Shown here one piece after another: positions 7,229-14,631 of a stretch of 58,699 bases of DNA (positions are counted from its first letter, which is position 1; the number at the start of each line of letters is the position of its first letter). The position numbers and the translations under genes are program-made. The stretch is from an uncultured Microbacterium sp. (lineage in GTDB: Bacteria > Actinomycetota > Actinomycetes > Actinomycetales > Microbacteriaceae). The notes beneath the pieces were generated by a model, which was not told where the DNA came from, did no database searches, and was given only the letters and a program-made list of their open reading frames with translations. The stretch covers positions 1-58,699 of the forward strand of contig CAJYJO010000008.1 of NCBI GenBank assembly GCA_913774845.1, read 5' to 3'.

Positions 7229-7301
7229 CGAGGTACGAAGCGGAAGCGCGAGGAATAAGTGACGCCGATACCTGGCATCCACACAATCGGATTCCCTGAT
7301 A

Positions 7302-7315
7302 CCGACTTAGGTCGG
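7302..7315. promoter_or_regulatory. Palindromic operator CCGAC-TTAG-GTCGG upstream of the aromatic-degradation operon
   Basis: Perfect 5-bp arms around TTAG. The complement reads CCGACCTAAGTCGG, which aligns with the 3968 and 14512 sites to give the consensus CCGACMTWAGTCGG. A weak -10-like GATAGT overlaps its right edge at 7315-7320, about 45 nt before the dioxygenase start, so a bound protein would block this promoter. Confidence 0.7.
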
Positions 7316-7363
7316 ATAGTGGAAGAAGAGTCGGAACGAGCCGATTCACCGAAAGGATCGAAG

Positions 7364-8380
7364 ATGATCAAGCTTCTCTCTCATCTGTCGTTCGTCGCGA
7401 TCACGACCCCGGATGTCGAGGCGTCGGTGGACTTCTACGTCAACCAGGTGGGGCTGACCGAGGTCGCTCGCGAAGACGGGCGCGTCTACCTGCGCTGCTG
7501 GGGCGACTACTACGCGTACTCCGTGGTCGTGGCCGCGGGCGACGAGCCGGGCATGGAGACCATGGCCTGGCGCACCTCGTCGGCCGAGGCGCTCGAAGAG
7601 GCCGCGAGGCGCGTGCAGGCCGCCGGCATCGAGGGCGAGTGGTTCGAGGGCCGTGGCATCGGCCGCGCCTTCCGCTTCACCGGGCCGCAGGGTCACCACA
7701 TGACCCTGCACTGGGACGTCGAGCGTCACCGCGCCGAGCCGCACACCGCCTCGATCTTCCCCGACCGCCCCGAGAAGCGCAGCGGCGTCGCCGGCGCCCC
7801 GCGCCAGCTCGACCACGTCACGATCGCCGCGAAGGACGTCGACGCGTTCGTGCAGTGGTACGTCGACACGCTCGGCTTCCGCTTCATGGCGCGCACCGTT
7901 CTCGACGAGGCGCCCATCTCGGTGTTCTCCGTGCTCACCACGAACGAGAAGTCGCACGACCTCGGCGTCGTGCTCGACGGCTCGAGCCGCGCCGGCCGCA
8001 TCAACCATTACGCCTTCTGGGTCGACACCCGCGAAGAGCTGCTCATCGCCGCCGACACCCTCATGGAGAACGGCGTGCCGATCGAGTACGGCCCGAACAT
8101 CCACGGCATCGGCGAGCAGACCTTCCTCTACTACCGCGAGCCCTCGACCCTGCGCATCGAGCTGAACACCGGCGGCTACCGCAACTACGTGCCGGACTGG
8201 GAGGCGAACACCTGGAAGCCCTCGCTCGGCTCGAACAACATGTACCGCAACGGCGCCATGCCGATGTCGATGACCGAGTCGTTCCCGCCCGCCGACGGCC
8301 CCAGCGCCACCGAAGAGGGCGTGCCCGACGAGATCAAGGACGCCCTGCTCAACCCCTACGCCGTCCAGGGCCGGGGCTGA
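7364..8380 (+). CDS. Two-domain extradiol ring-cleavage dioxygenase (VOC superfamily)
   Basis: A 338-residue type I extradiol dioxygenase with two vicinal-oxygen-chelate modules (about residues 5-115 and 145-270). The second module carries the likely Fe(II)/Mn(II) triad: His151 in QLDHVTI, His215 in RINHYAFW and Glu266 in LRIELNTGG. Such enzymes open catecholic rings next to the hydroxyls (meta cleavage). The ATG at 7364 follows GAAAGGAT at good spacing. It is the first gene of a six-gene operon encoding ring hydroxylation, FAH-type hydrolase/isomerase and decarboxylase functions. The aromatic substrate is not visible from sequence; homoprotocatechuate- or catechol-like aglycones are candidates. 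Confidence 0.92.
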   Translation: MIKLLSHLSFVAITTPDVEASVDFYVNQVGLTEVAREDGRVYLRCWGDYYAYSVVVAAGDEPGMETMAWRTSSAEALEEAARRVQAAGIEGEWFEGRGIGRAFRFTGPQGHHMTLHWDVERHRAEPHTASIFPDRPEKRSGVAGAPRQLDHVTIAAKDVDAFVQWYVDTLGFRFMARTVLDEAPISVFSVLTTNEKSHDLGVVLDGSSRAGRINHYAFWVDTREELLIAADTLMENGVPIEYGPNIHGIGEQTFLYYREPSTLRIELNTGGYRNYVPDWEANTWKPSLGSNNMYRNGAMPMSMTESFPPADGPSATEEGVPDEIKDALLNPYAVQGRG

Positions 8381-8402
8381 GTCGAGATCCCGGTCGGGGA
8401 GA

Positions 8403-9362
8403 GTGAGCACCACCATGACGACTGCACCCTTCGCGCTCGCGCGCTTTCGTGAGGCGGATGCCGTGCGCATCGGTCTCGTCGCCGGAGACCGCATCCGCGC
8501 GCTCACCGCCGACGAACTGGGTGGGGGTCTGAACGCGTTCCTCGCCGACCCCGACTGGGATCGTCTCGAAGCACTCATCGATGGCCCGGGGGAGTGGCAT
8601 CCCCTCTCGGATGTCGCCCTCACGGCGCCCGTCGAGCCGCGCCAGGTCCTGCAGACCGGTGCCAACTACCGCGAGCACGTCATCCAGCTCGTGGCGGCGG
8701 GCCTGACGCAGAACACCGACCGCACACCCGAGGAGGCGCACGCGTTCGCCGCCGACATGATGGACGAGCGCGCCCGCAGCGGTGAGCCGTACTTCTTCAT
8801 CGGCCTCACCGCGTGCGTGGTCGGCGACGACGTTCCCCTCGTCCTGCCCGCGTACAGCGAGGTGCACGACTGGGAGCTCGAGCTTGCCGTCGTGATCGGG
8901 CGCGAGGCGTTCCGCGTCTCGCGCGAGGAGGCGCTCGATCACGTCGCGGGCTACACGATCGTCAACGACGTCACCACGCGCGACCTCGTCTTCCGCAAGG
9001 ACATGAAGGAGATCGGCACCGACTGGTACCGGGCGAAGAACGCGCCCGGCTTCCTTCCGACCGGTCCTCTCCTCGTGCCGGCGCGGTTCGTCGATCCCGC
9101 CGACACCGACGTGCGCCTCGAGCTGAATGGACAGGTGATGCAGGATGCCAACACCTCCGATCTCCTGTTCGACGTTCCGGCCCTCGTCTCGGCGGCGTCG
9201 CAGACGCACCCGCTGCTGCCCGGCGACCTGCTGCTGACCGGAAGCCCGGCCGGCAACGGGCAGCACTGGAAGAGGTTCCTGCGTGACGGCGACGTCATGA
9301 CGGGGACGATCGGGATGCTCGGCACGCAGGTCGTGCGGTGCGTGGGGGAGGCGGCGTCGTGA
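8403..9362 (+). CDS. Fumarylacetoacetate hydrolase (FAH) family protein 1
   Basis: A 319-residue protein with the FAH catalytic-domain pattern: VLQTGANYREHV near residue 82, an acidic metal-binding segment EVHDWELELAVVIG near 155, GYTIVNDVTTRDLV near 183 and GDLLLTGSPAGNG near 278. FAH-family enzymes hydrolyse, isomerise or decarboxylate the dicarboxylic products of ring cleavage. The GTG at 8403 was preferred because GGGGA lies at proper spacing; an ATG four codons later is possible. Its stop overlaps the GTG of the cyclase gene (GTGA), so it is part of the same operon. Confidence 0.9.
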   Translation: MSTTMTTAPFALARFREADAVRIGLVAGDRIRALTADELGGGLNAFLADPDWDRLEALIDGPGEWHPLSDVALTAPVEPRQVLQTGANYREHVIQLVAAGLTQNTDRTPEEAHAFAADMMDERARSGEPYFFIGLTACVVGDDVPLVLPAYSEVHDWELELAVVIGREAFRVSREEALDHVAGYTIVNDVTTRDLVFRKDMKEIGTDWYRAKNAPGFLPTGPLLVPARFVDPADTDVRLELNGQVMQDANTSDLLFDVPALVSAASQTHPLLPGDLLLTGSPAGNGQHWKRFLRDGDVMTGTIGMLGTQVVRCVGEAAS

Positions 9363-10522
9363 CCCTTCGACAGGCTCAGGGTCCCGGCGCTGCGGCTCAG
9401 GGCCCCGACGCTGAGGCTCTGGGTCCCGATGCTCAGGGTCCCGACGCTGAGGCTCTGGGTCCCGATGCTCAGGGTCCTGGCGCTGCGGCTCAGGGCCCCG
9501 ACGCTGCGGCTCAGAGCCCCGACGCTCAGGGCCCCCACCCGTCGGAGGACCCGGCCGACCTCGATCGGCAGAACCCCGAGGCCGAGATCGCCGCACGGGC
9601 CGAGGCCTACCGCAACTGGGGGCGGTGGGGCGAGGACGACGTGCTGGGCACCCTCAACTTCATCGACGCCGAGAAGCGGCGCCAGGCTGCCGCGCTCGTG
9701 CGCGAGGGCGTCTCGATCTCGCTCTCGCAGCGTTTCGACACCGACGGGCCGCAGAAGGGCTGGCGTCGGCGGACCAACCCGGTGCACACGATGACCGACA
9801 CGGGAACGGATGCCGAGCGCGGCAACCAGGGCTTCCCGCACGGCATCGGCGGCGCCGACGACGTCATCGCGATGCCCCTGCAGTGCTCGACCCAGTGGGA
9901 CGGCCTCGGGCACATCTTCGACCACGGCTTCGCGTGGAACGGGCGCCGTGCGGGCGACGTCGTCACCAGCGACGGTGACCTCGTCACCGGCATCGAGCAC
10001 GCGGCATCCGTCGTCGTCTCGCGCGGCGTGCTGCTCGACATGGGCCGCCACCTCTCTCCCGAGACCGGCGAGCTCGCCGACGGCTACGCGATCACCGTCG
10101 CCGACCTCGAGGCCTGCGCCGCGGCCGAGGGCGTCGAGGTGGGGCGCGGCGACATCGTGCTCGTGCGCACCGGCCATTACACCCGCGCGCACCGCGACGG
10201 CTGGGGCGACTATGCCGGCGGCCCTGCTCCCGGGCTCTCGCTCACCACCGCGGGGTGGCTGCACCGCACCGAGATCGCCGCGATCGCGACCGACACCTGG
10301 GGCTTCGAGGTGCGTCCGAACGAGTTCGACGTACCCGCCTTCCAGCCGCTGCATCAGGTCGTGATCCCCAACCTCGGGCTCACGATCGGCGAGATGTGGA
10401 ACCTCGACGCGCTGGCCGCGGCCTGCGCCGATGCGGGACGCTGGGAGTTCTTCCTCGCGGCGCCGCCCTTGCCCATCACGGGTGCGGTCGGCTCTCCGGT
10501 GAATCCCCTGGCCCTGCTCTAA
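9359..10522 (+). CDS. Cyclase-family (kynurenine formamidase-like) metal-dependent hydrolase with a repeat-derived N-terminal extension
   Basis: From about residue 62 the 387-residue product reads as a PF04199-type cyclase/hydrolase: NWGRWGEDDVLGTLNFID, QCSTQWDGLGHIFDHG (metal-binding HxxxH-like region), GVLLDMGRHL, DIVLVRTGHYTR and the C-terminal HQVVIPNLGLTIGEMWNLDAL. This family includes isatin hydrolase, kynurenine formamidase and related aromatic-pathway hydrolases. The first ~57 residues are a low-complexity repeat of GPDAEAL/GPDAQ units encoded by a tandem DNA repeat seeded by CCCTTCGACAGGCTCAGGG, which is not part of the family. No better in-frame start occurs between the repeat and the conserved domain. 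The GTG at 9359 overlaps the FAH stop. Confidence 0.87.
   Translation: MTLRQAQGPGAAAQGPDAEALGPDAQGPDAEALGPDAQGPGAAAQGPDAAAQSPDAQGPHPSEDPADLDRQNPEAEIAARAEAYRNWGRWGEDDVLGTLNFIDAEKRRQAAALVREGVSISLSQRFDTDGPQKGWRRRTNPVHTMTDTGTDAERGNQGFPHGIGGADDVIAMPLQCSTQWDGLGHIFDHGFAWNGRRAGDVVTSDGDLVTGIEHAASVVVSRGVLLDMGRHLSPETGELADGYAITVADLEACAAAEGVEVGRGDIVLVRTGHYTRAHRDGWGDYAGGPAPGLSLTTAGWLHRTEIAAIATDTWGFEVRPNEFDVPAFQPLHQVVIPNLGLTIGEMWNLDALAAACADAGRWEFFLAAPPLPITGAVGSPVNPLALL
9363..9532. repeat. In-frame tandem repeat grown from a CCCTTCGACAGGCTCAGGG element
   Basis: The 19-mer CCCTTCGACAGGCTCAGGG at 9363-9381 is a repeat motif I recall as common between genes in Microbacteriaceae. It is followed by about ten degenerate 15-nt units of the form GACGCTNNGGCTCNGGGNCCC-like, grouped into higher-order 30-nt repeats (for example GACGCTGAGGCTCTGGGTCC twice). 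The array stays in frame and encodes the N-terminal extension of the cyclase. Only this copy is present in the window. Confidence 0.8.
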
Positions 10523-10554
10523 CCCCCCGTCCCCCAGAACAGAGAGGTTCTGAC

Positions 10555-11688
10555 ATGACCGCCGTTCAGAAAGTCGCGATCGCCGGAGCCGGCGTCGCGG
10601 GTCTGGCCACCGCCATCTTCCTCGCGAAGGCCGGCGTCGAGGTCGACCTGTACGACGCCCAACCCGCGCTCTCCACCCGCGGCTCGGGTATCACCCTGCA
10701 GGGCAACGCCCTGCGCGTCTTCGACGAGCTCGGCGTGTGGGACGAGGTCGCCGCCGCCGGAAAGGCGTTCGAGGGCCTGAACCTCCGCGCGCCCGGCCCG
10801 GGCGCCCCCGTGGTCGCTGCCCTGCCCGACCTGAAGACCGGCGGGCCCGACTACCCCTCGACGATGGGCATGTCGCGCCCCGATCTGGCCCGCATCCTGC
10901 TCGCCGCGGCCGAGCGCCATGGCGCGCGCGTGCACGTCGGCGCGCGCGTCACGGGCGTCTCGCAGACCGACGACGCGGTCGCCGTGGAGGTCGACGGCGA
11001 GCCCGCGGGCACGTTCGACCTCCTCGTCGGCGCCGACGGCCTGCACTCCGCGGTGCGCGAGCTGATCGGCATCCACGTTTCTCCCGAGCAGACGGGCATG
11101 GGCATCTGGCGCACCTTCGTGTCGCTGCCGCCCGACGTCGACCGCAGCGAGCTGTACTACGGCGGGCCGATGTACATCGCCGGGTACACGCCGACCGGCG
11201 ACGACACGATGTACGCGTTCCTCGTCGAGGCGGCCCAGGACCGCTCACACGCCACCCCCGAGGAGGCGCGGCGCATCATGGTCGAGCAGTCCCGCGCGTA
11301 CGACGGTCCGTGGAACCACATCCGCGCCGACATCGAGGCCGGAGCAGATGCGAACTACACGTGGTTCACGCGCCACCTCGTCGAGGCGCCGTGGAACCGC
11401 GGTCGCGCCGTCGTCATCGGCGACGCCGCGCACAGCTGCCCGCCCACGATCGCCCAGGGCGCAGCGCAAGGTCTCGAGGACGCGGCGGTCCTGAGCGAGT
11501 TGCTCGTGGAGCGGGATGCCGTGGACCAGGCGCTGTGGGACGCGTTCCACGAGCGCCGGGTCGCGCGCGCGAGAGCGATCGTCGACGCATCGGTGCAGCT
11601 CGGCCAGTGGCAGCTCGACGGCGTCCGCGACGCCGACATGGGTGGTCTGATGTTCGGTGTGGCGCAGCTGACGGCGGCCCGCGCATGA
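10555..11688 (+). CDS. FAD-dependent aromatic monooxygenase (PHBH-type)
   Basis: A 377-residue class A flavoprotein hydroxylase. It has the GxGxxG dinucleotide fold VAIAGAGVAGLATAIFL at the N-terminus, the DG motif LLVGADGLHSAVRE near residue 160 and the GD motif VVIGDAAHSCPPTIAQGA near residue 290, in the usual order. These enzymes use NAD(P)H and O2 to hydroxylate phenolic rings, often ortho to an existing hydroxyl. Here it could prepare the aglycone for the extradiol dioxygenase. The ATG at 10555 follows AGAGAGG. Its stop overlaps the amidohydrolase start (ATGA). Confidence 0.92.
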   Translation: MTAVQKVAIAGAGVAGLATAIFLAKAGVEVDLYDAQPALSTRGSGITLQGNALRVFDELGVWDEVAAAGKAFEGLNLRAPGPGAPVVAALPDLKTGGPDYPSTMGMSRPDLARILLAAAERHGARVHVGARVTGVSQTDDAVAVEVDGEPAGTFDLLVGADGLHSAVRELIGIHVSPEQTGMGIWRTFVSLPPDVDRSELYYGGPMYIAGYTPTGDDTMYAFLVEAAQDRSHATPEEARRIMVEQSRAYDGPWNHIRADIEAGADANYTWFTRHLVEAPWNRGRAVVIGDAAHSCPPTIAQGAAQGLEDAAVLSELLVERDAVDQALWDAFHERRVARARAIVDASVQLGQWQLDGVRDADMGGLMFGVAQLTAARA

Positions 11689-12710
11689 CCGCCGGGGAGC
11701 GGCAGGACGTCATCGACGTCCACGCGCACCTCCTGATGCCGGGTCTGCACGCCGAGGTCGAGCGGCGCGTGCCCGAGGAGGTGCAGGCCGCGGCCGACCT
11801 CGAGCTGCGTCGCAACGGTCTCGCGAGCCTGCAGGCCTCGGGGCGGATGATCGGCGAGCGCTTCCCGCGCCTCACCTCCGTCGAGGCGCGTCTGGCCGCG
11901 ATGGACGCGCAGGGCGTGGATCACCAGTGGGTCAGCCCCTCGCCGAATCACTTCTACCCGTGGGCGAACGAGGGGCTGGCGACCTGGGCCACCGGGGAGG
12001 CCAACCGCCTCATCGCCGATCACGTCGCCCAGGCGCCCGACCGTCTCGTGGGCCTCGGGGTCATACCCTTGCAGCATCCGCACCTGGCCGTCGACGCTCT
12101 CGACGACGCCGTTCTCGGCCGCGGTCTCGCGGGCGTCGAGATCTCGTCCTTCGCGGGGGACGTCGAGCTCAGCGACGAACGTCTCGAGCCCTTCTGGGCG
12201 CGGGCGGCGGAGCTGCGCGCCGTGGTGTTCCTGCATCCCTTCGGGTGCTCGCTCGACGAGCGGCTCGACCGTTTCTACCTCTCGAACACGGTGGGTCAGC
12301 CCACCGAGAACGCCGTCGCCCTCTCGCACCTCATCTTCGCGGGCGTGCTGGATCGGCATCCGGGACTCCGTCTGATCGCGGCGCACGGCGGGGGATACCT
12401 GCCGACCGCGATCGGTCGGTCGGATCGCGCGTGGAAGGTGCGCCCTGAAGCGCGCGGCTGCGCGCACGCGCCCTCGACGTACCTCTCGAAGCTCTGGTTC
12501 GACACGGTCGTCCACGACGAGCGGGCGCTGCGCTGGCTCGTCGAGGCGGCGGGAGCGGACCGCGTGCTGCTCGGAAGTGATTTCCCCTTCGACATGGGTC
12601 TCGACGACCCCGTCGCCTTCGTGCGGGGAGCGGGGCTCTCGGATGCCGAGTCCTCCGGCATCCTGGGCGGAAACGCCGCGGAGCTGCTGCGGACCCGGGT
12701 GCGCGCGTGA
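11685..12710 (+). CDS. Amidohydrolase-2 family protein (ACMSD / hydroxybenzoate decarboxylase-like)
   Basis: A 341-residue TIM-barrel metalloenzyme with VIDVHAHLL (HxH metal motif, about residues 10-18), VVFLHPFGC, LIAAHGGGYLPT and LLGSDFPFDMG (catalytic Asp). The layout matches PF04909 enzymes such as aminocarboxymuconate-semialdehyde decarboxylase and gamma-resorcylate decarboxylase. In a ring-cleavage operon it most likely decarboxylates an aromatic acid or a ring-fission product. It is coupled on both sides by 4-nt overlaps (ATGA upstream, GTGA downstream). Confidence 0.9.
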   Translation: MTAGERQDVIDVHAHLLMPGLHAEVERRVPEEVQAAADLELRRNGLASLQASGRMIGERFPRLTSVEARLAAMDAQGVDHQWVSPSPNHFYPWANEGLATWATGEANRLIADHVAQAPDRLVGLGVIPLQHPHLAVDALDDAVLGRGLAGVEISSFAGDVELSDERLEPFWARAAELRAVVFLHPFGCSLDERLDRFYLSNTVGQPTENAVALSHLIFAGVLDRHPGLRLIAAHGGGYLPTAIGRSDRAWKVRPEARGCAHAPSTYLSKLWFDTVVHDERALRWLVEAAGADRVLLGSDFPFDMGLDDPVAFVRGAGLSDAESSGILGGNAAELLRTRVRA

Positions 12711-13717
12711 GGATCGCGCGGTGGGCCGACGGCGCCGACGTCGGGGAGGGGTTCGTCGACGGTGACGCGGTCGTGCCGTTTCCGGACGGGCTGCGCGTCG
12801 CGGAGGTGCTCGCGCAGGGGCTCTCCGCCGCGCACGCCCTGTTCGAGCGTCGCGACCGGGCGCTCGCGAGGCCCCTCGCCGAGGTGCGTCTGCTCGCTCC
12901 GCTCGTGCCCGCGTCGATCCGCGACTTCGTGGCCTTCGAGGAGCACGTCGAGGGCGTGAGCGCCTCGGTCGACGGCAAGAGCGAGGTCGTGCCCGAGTGG
13001 TACGAGGCCCCCACGTTCTACTTCACCAACCCGCATACGGTCCGGGCGACGGGCGAGATCGTCGCGATCCCCGAGACCCAGCGGCTCGACGTCGAGCTCG
13101 AGCTCGCGGCCGTCATCGGCGCGGTGCCCGGCTCCGACGGCGAGAATCTGGATGCCGAGACCGCGGCATCCCACATCTTCGGCTACACCGTCATGAACGA
13201 CTGGTCGGCGCGCGACCTGCAGTCGCGAGAGATGAAGGTGCGCCTGGGGCCCGCGAAGGGCAAGGACTTCGCGATGACGCTGGGTCCGTGGATCGTCACG
13301 GCCGACGAGCTCGAGCCGTTCCTCGATGACGAGGGCTTCCTCGCGGTGCGCGCCGAGCTGTTCGTCAACGGCGAGCTCATCGGCGCCGACCTCGTGTCGA
13401 ACATGGGCTGGCCGTTCCCCGAGCTGGTGATGTACGCCGCGCGGAACTCCGTTGTGCTGCCGGGCGACGTGCTCGGCTCCGGCACGGTCGGCAACGGTGG
13501 ATGCCTCGGCGAGTTGTGGGGACGCCGGGGATCACTCGACCCGCGCCCGCTCGAACCGGGCGACGAGGTGCGCATGGTGATCGAAGGCGTCGGCGAGATC
13601 GTCAACGTCGTCGGGGAGCGGGTGGCCGCGCCGTCCGTCCCGCGGGCGCGCGTGCGTTCCCGGGCGCGGGACCGTGTCGAGTCGGTCGAGGCACCGGGAG
13701 CCGCTGGCGGGCGATGA
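12707..13717 (+). CDS. Fumarylacetoacetate hydrolase family protein 2
   Basis: A 336-residue FAH-family enzyme starting at a GTG that overlaps the previous stop. The segments IRDFVAFEEHVEG, FYFTNPHTV, LDVELELAAVIG (acidic metal ligands), IFGYTVMNDWSARDLQ and NSVVLPGDVLGSGTVGNGG follow the FAH fold. It is not a close duplicate of the FAH at 8403 and carries the longer N-terminal region of fumarylacetoacetase-like members. Two FAH enzymes in one operon usually divide isomerase/hydrolase or decarboxylase/hydratase steps of meta cleavage. The last ~25 residues are Arg/Ala-rich and probably disordered. Last gene of the coupled operon. Confidence 0.9.
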   Translation: MRIARWADGADVGEGFVDGDAVVPFPDGLRVAEVLAQGLSAAHALFERRDRALARPLAEVRLLAPLVPASIRDFVAFEEHVEGVSASVDGKSEVVPEWYEAPTFYFTNPHTVRATGEIVAIPETQRLDVELELAAVIGAVPGSDGENLDAETAASHIFGYTVMNDWSARDLQSREMKVRLGPAKGKDFAMTLGPWIVTADELEPFLDDEGFLAVRAELFVNGELIGADLVSNMGWPFPELVMYAARNSVVLPGDVLGSGTVGNGGCLGELWGRRGSLDPRPLEPGDEVRMVIEGVGEIVNVVGERVAAPSVPRARVRSRARDRVESVEAPGAAGGR

Positions 13718-13783
13718 CGGAACGGCCGGCGGATCCGGGTGAACGCGCGGACCTCATCGGCGTCGCTGCCCTAACGTGCTGCT

Positions 13784-14422
13784 ATGTCTCCGACTCAGTT
13801 CCTCGGTGTGGCCGCGGCGACGGTGCTTCTCATCGTCGTGCCCGGCCCGAGCGTGGTGTTCATCGTCGGCCAGGCTCTGGCGAGGGGCCGCGCGGCGGCT
13901 CTGCTCAGCGCGGCCGGTAACGCGGTCGGAGCGTCGATGGCCGGCATGCTCATCGCCCTCGGACTCGGCGTCCTGATCACCCGGTCCGCGGTGATCGTGG
14001 AGGTCATGCGCTATGCGGGCGCGGGGGTGTTGGTGGTGCTCGGAGTGGTCGCGATCGCGACGGCCGGCACGAGCGACGGGGCGAAGGCGCCGTCGCCGAT
14101 CACTCCCCACCGCTCCGGCATCCGCTCCTTCTTCGCGGCGCTGGTCGTCGGGCTGACCAACCCGAAGGTGTACATCATCTTCGCGGCCCTGCTCCCCGCT
14201 TTCGTCGACGCGTCGTCGTCCGTTCCCGTGCCGATGCAGATGGCCGCTCTGGCGATGGTTCCGGTCGTCCTCGGTCTGATCACGGATGCCACGTGGGCGA
14301 TGGGAGCGAGCTGGGCTCGGGCGTCTGTCGTGAACGCTCCCTCGCGCATGCGGCTGTTCCGGCGTATCGGAGGGGGATGCCTCGTCGCGGTCGGCGGCTA
14401 CACGGCTCTGCACCGCGGCTGA
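13784..14422 (+). CDS. LysE/RhtB-family exporter
   Basis: A 212-residue membrane protein with about six hydrophobic segments and the LysE signature near the start (TVLLIVVPGPSVVFIVGQAL, then NAVGASMAGM). GLTNPKVYIIFAALLPAFVD near residue 125 is the typical NPK motif. Members export amino acids and related small molecules. It lies 66 nt after the second FAH gene on the same strand with no obvious terminator between, so it may read through from the operon. Its link to the pathway is uncertain. Confidence 0.85.
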   Translation: MSPTQFLGVAAATVLLIVVPGPSVVFIVGQALARGRAAALLSAAGNAVGASMAGMLIALGLGVLITRSAVIVEVMRYAGAGVLVVLGVVAIATAGTSDGAKAPSPITPHRSGIRSFFAALVVGLTNPKVYIIFAALLPAFVDASSSVPVPMQMAALAMVPVVLGLITDATWAMGASWARASVVNAPSRMRLFRRIGGGCLVAVGGYTALHRG

Positions 14423-14504
14423 CCGGCGCCCGCGCGTCTCGTGCGTGAGTCCGGACAAGGCGTTCTCGAACGGGCGATCGAGCGGGTCACGCCTCCGTCT
14501 AATG

Positions 14505-14532
14505 TTGAAAACAGACATAAGTCGGATATAAT
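14505..14532 (+). promoter_or_regulatory. Strong sigma-70-type promoter with embedded operator before the MFS gene
   Basis: TTGAAA (14505-14510) and a perfect TATAAT (14527-14532) are separated by 16 nt. The spacer holds CAGACATAAGTCGG (14512-14525), a one-mismatch version of the CCGAC-N4-GTCGG palindrome seen at 3968 and 7302. An operator between -35 and -10 is the classic geometry for repression. It drives the MFS transporter and probably the oxidoreductase behind it. Confidence 0.78.
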
Positions 14533-14631
14533 GGCGGGGACGTCGGGGCCCGCGGGTCCGTTCGCCCGGTGAGGGAGCCGGAGCGGCACATACGGTCGCG
14601 TCGATCGCCCGGTCGTACGGGCGCCCCACGT

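Noticed and set aside
9359-9540. The repeat-coded leader of the cyclase as a signal peptide
   Set aside because: It is Gly/Pro/Asp/Ala-rich and not hydrophobic, so it cannot act as a Sec or Tat signal.
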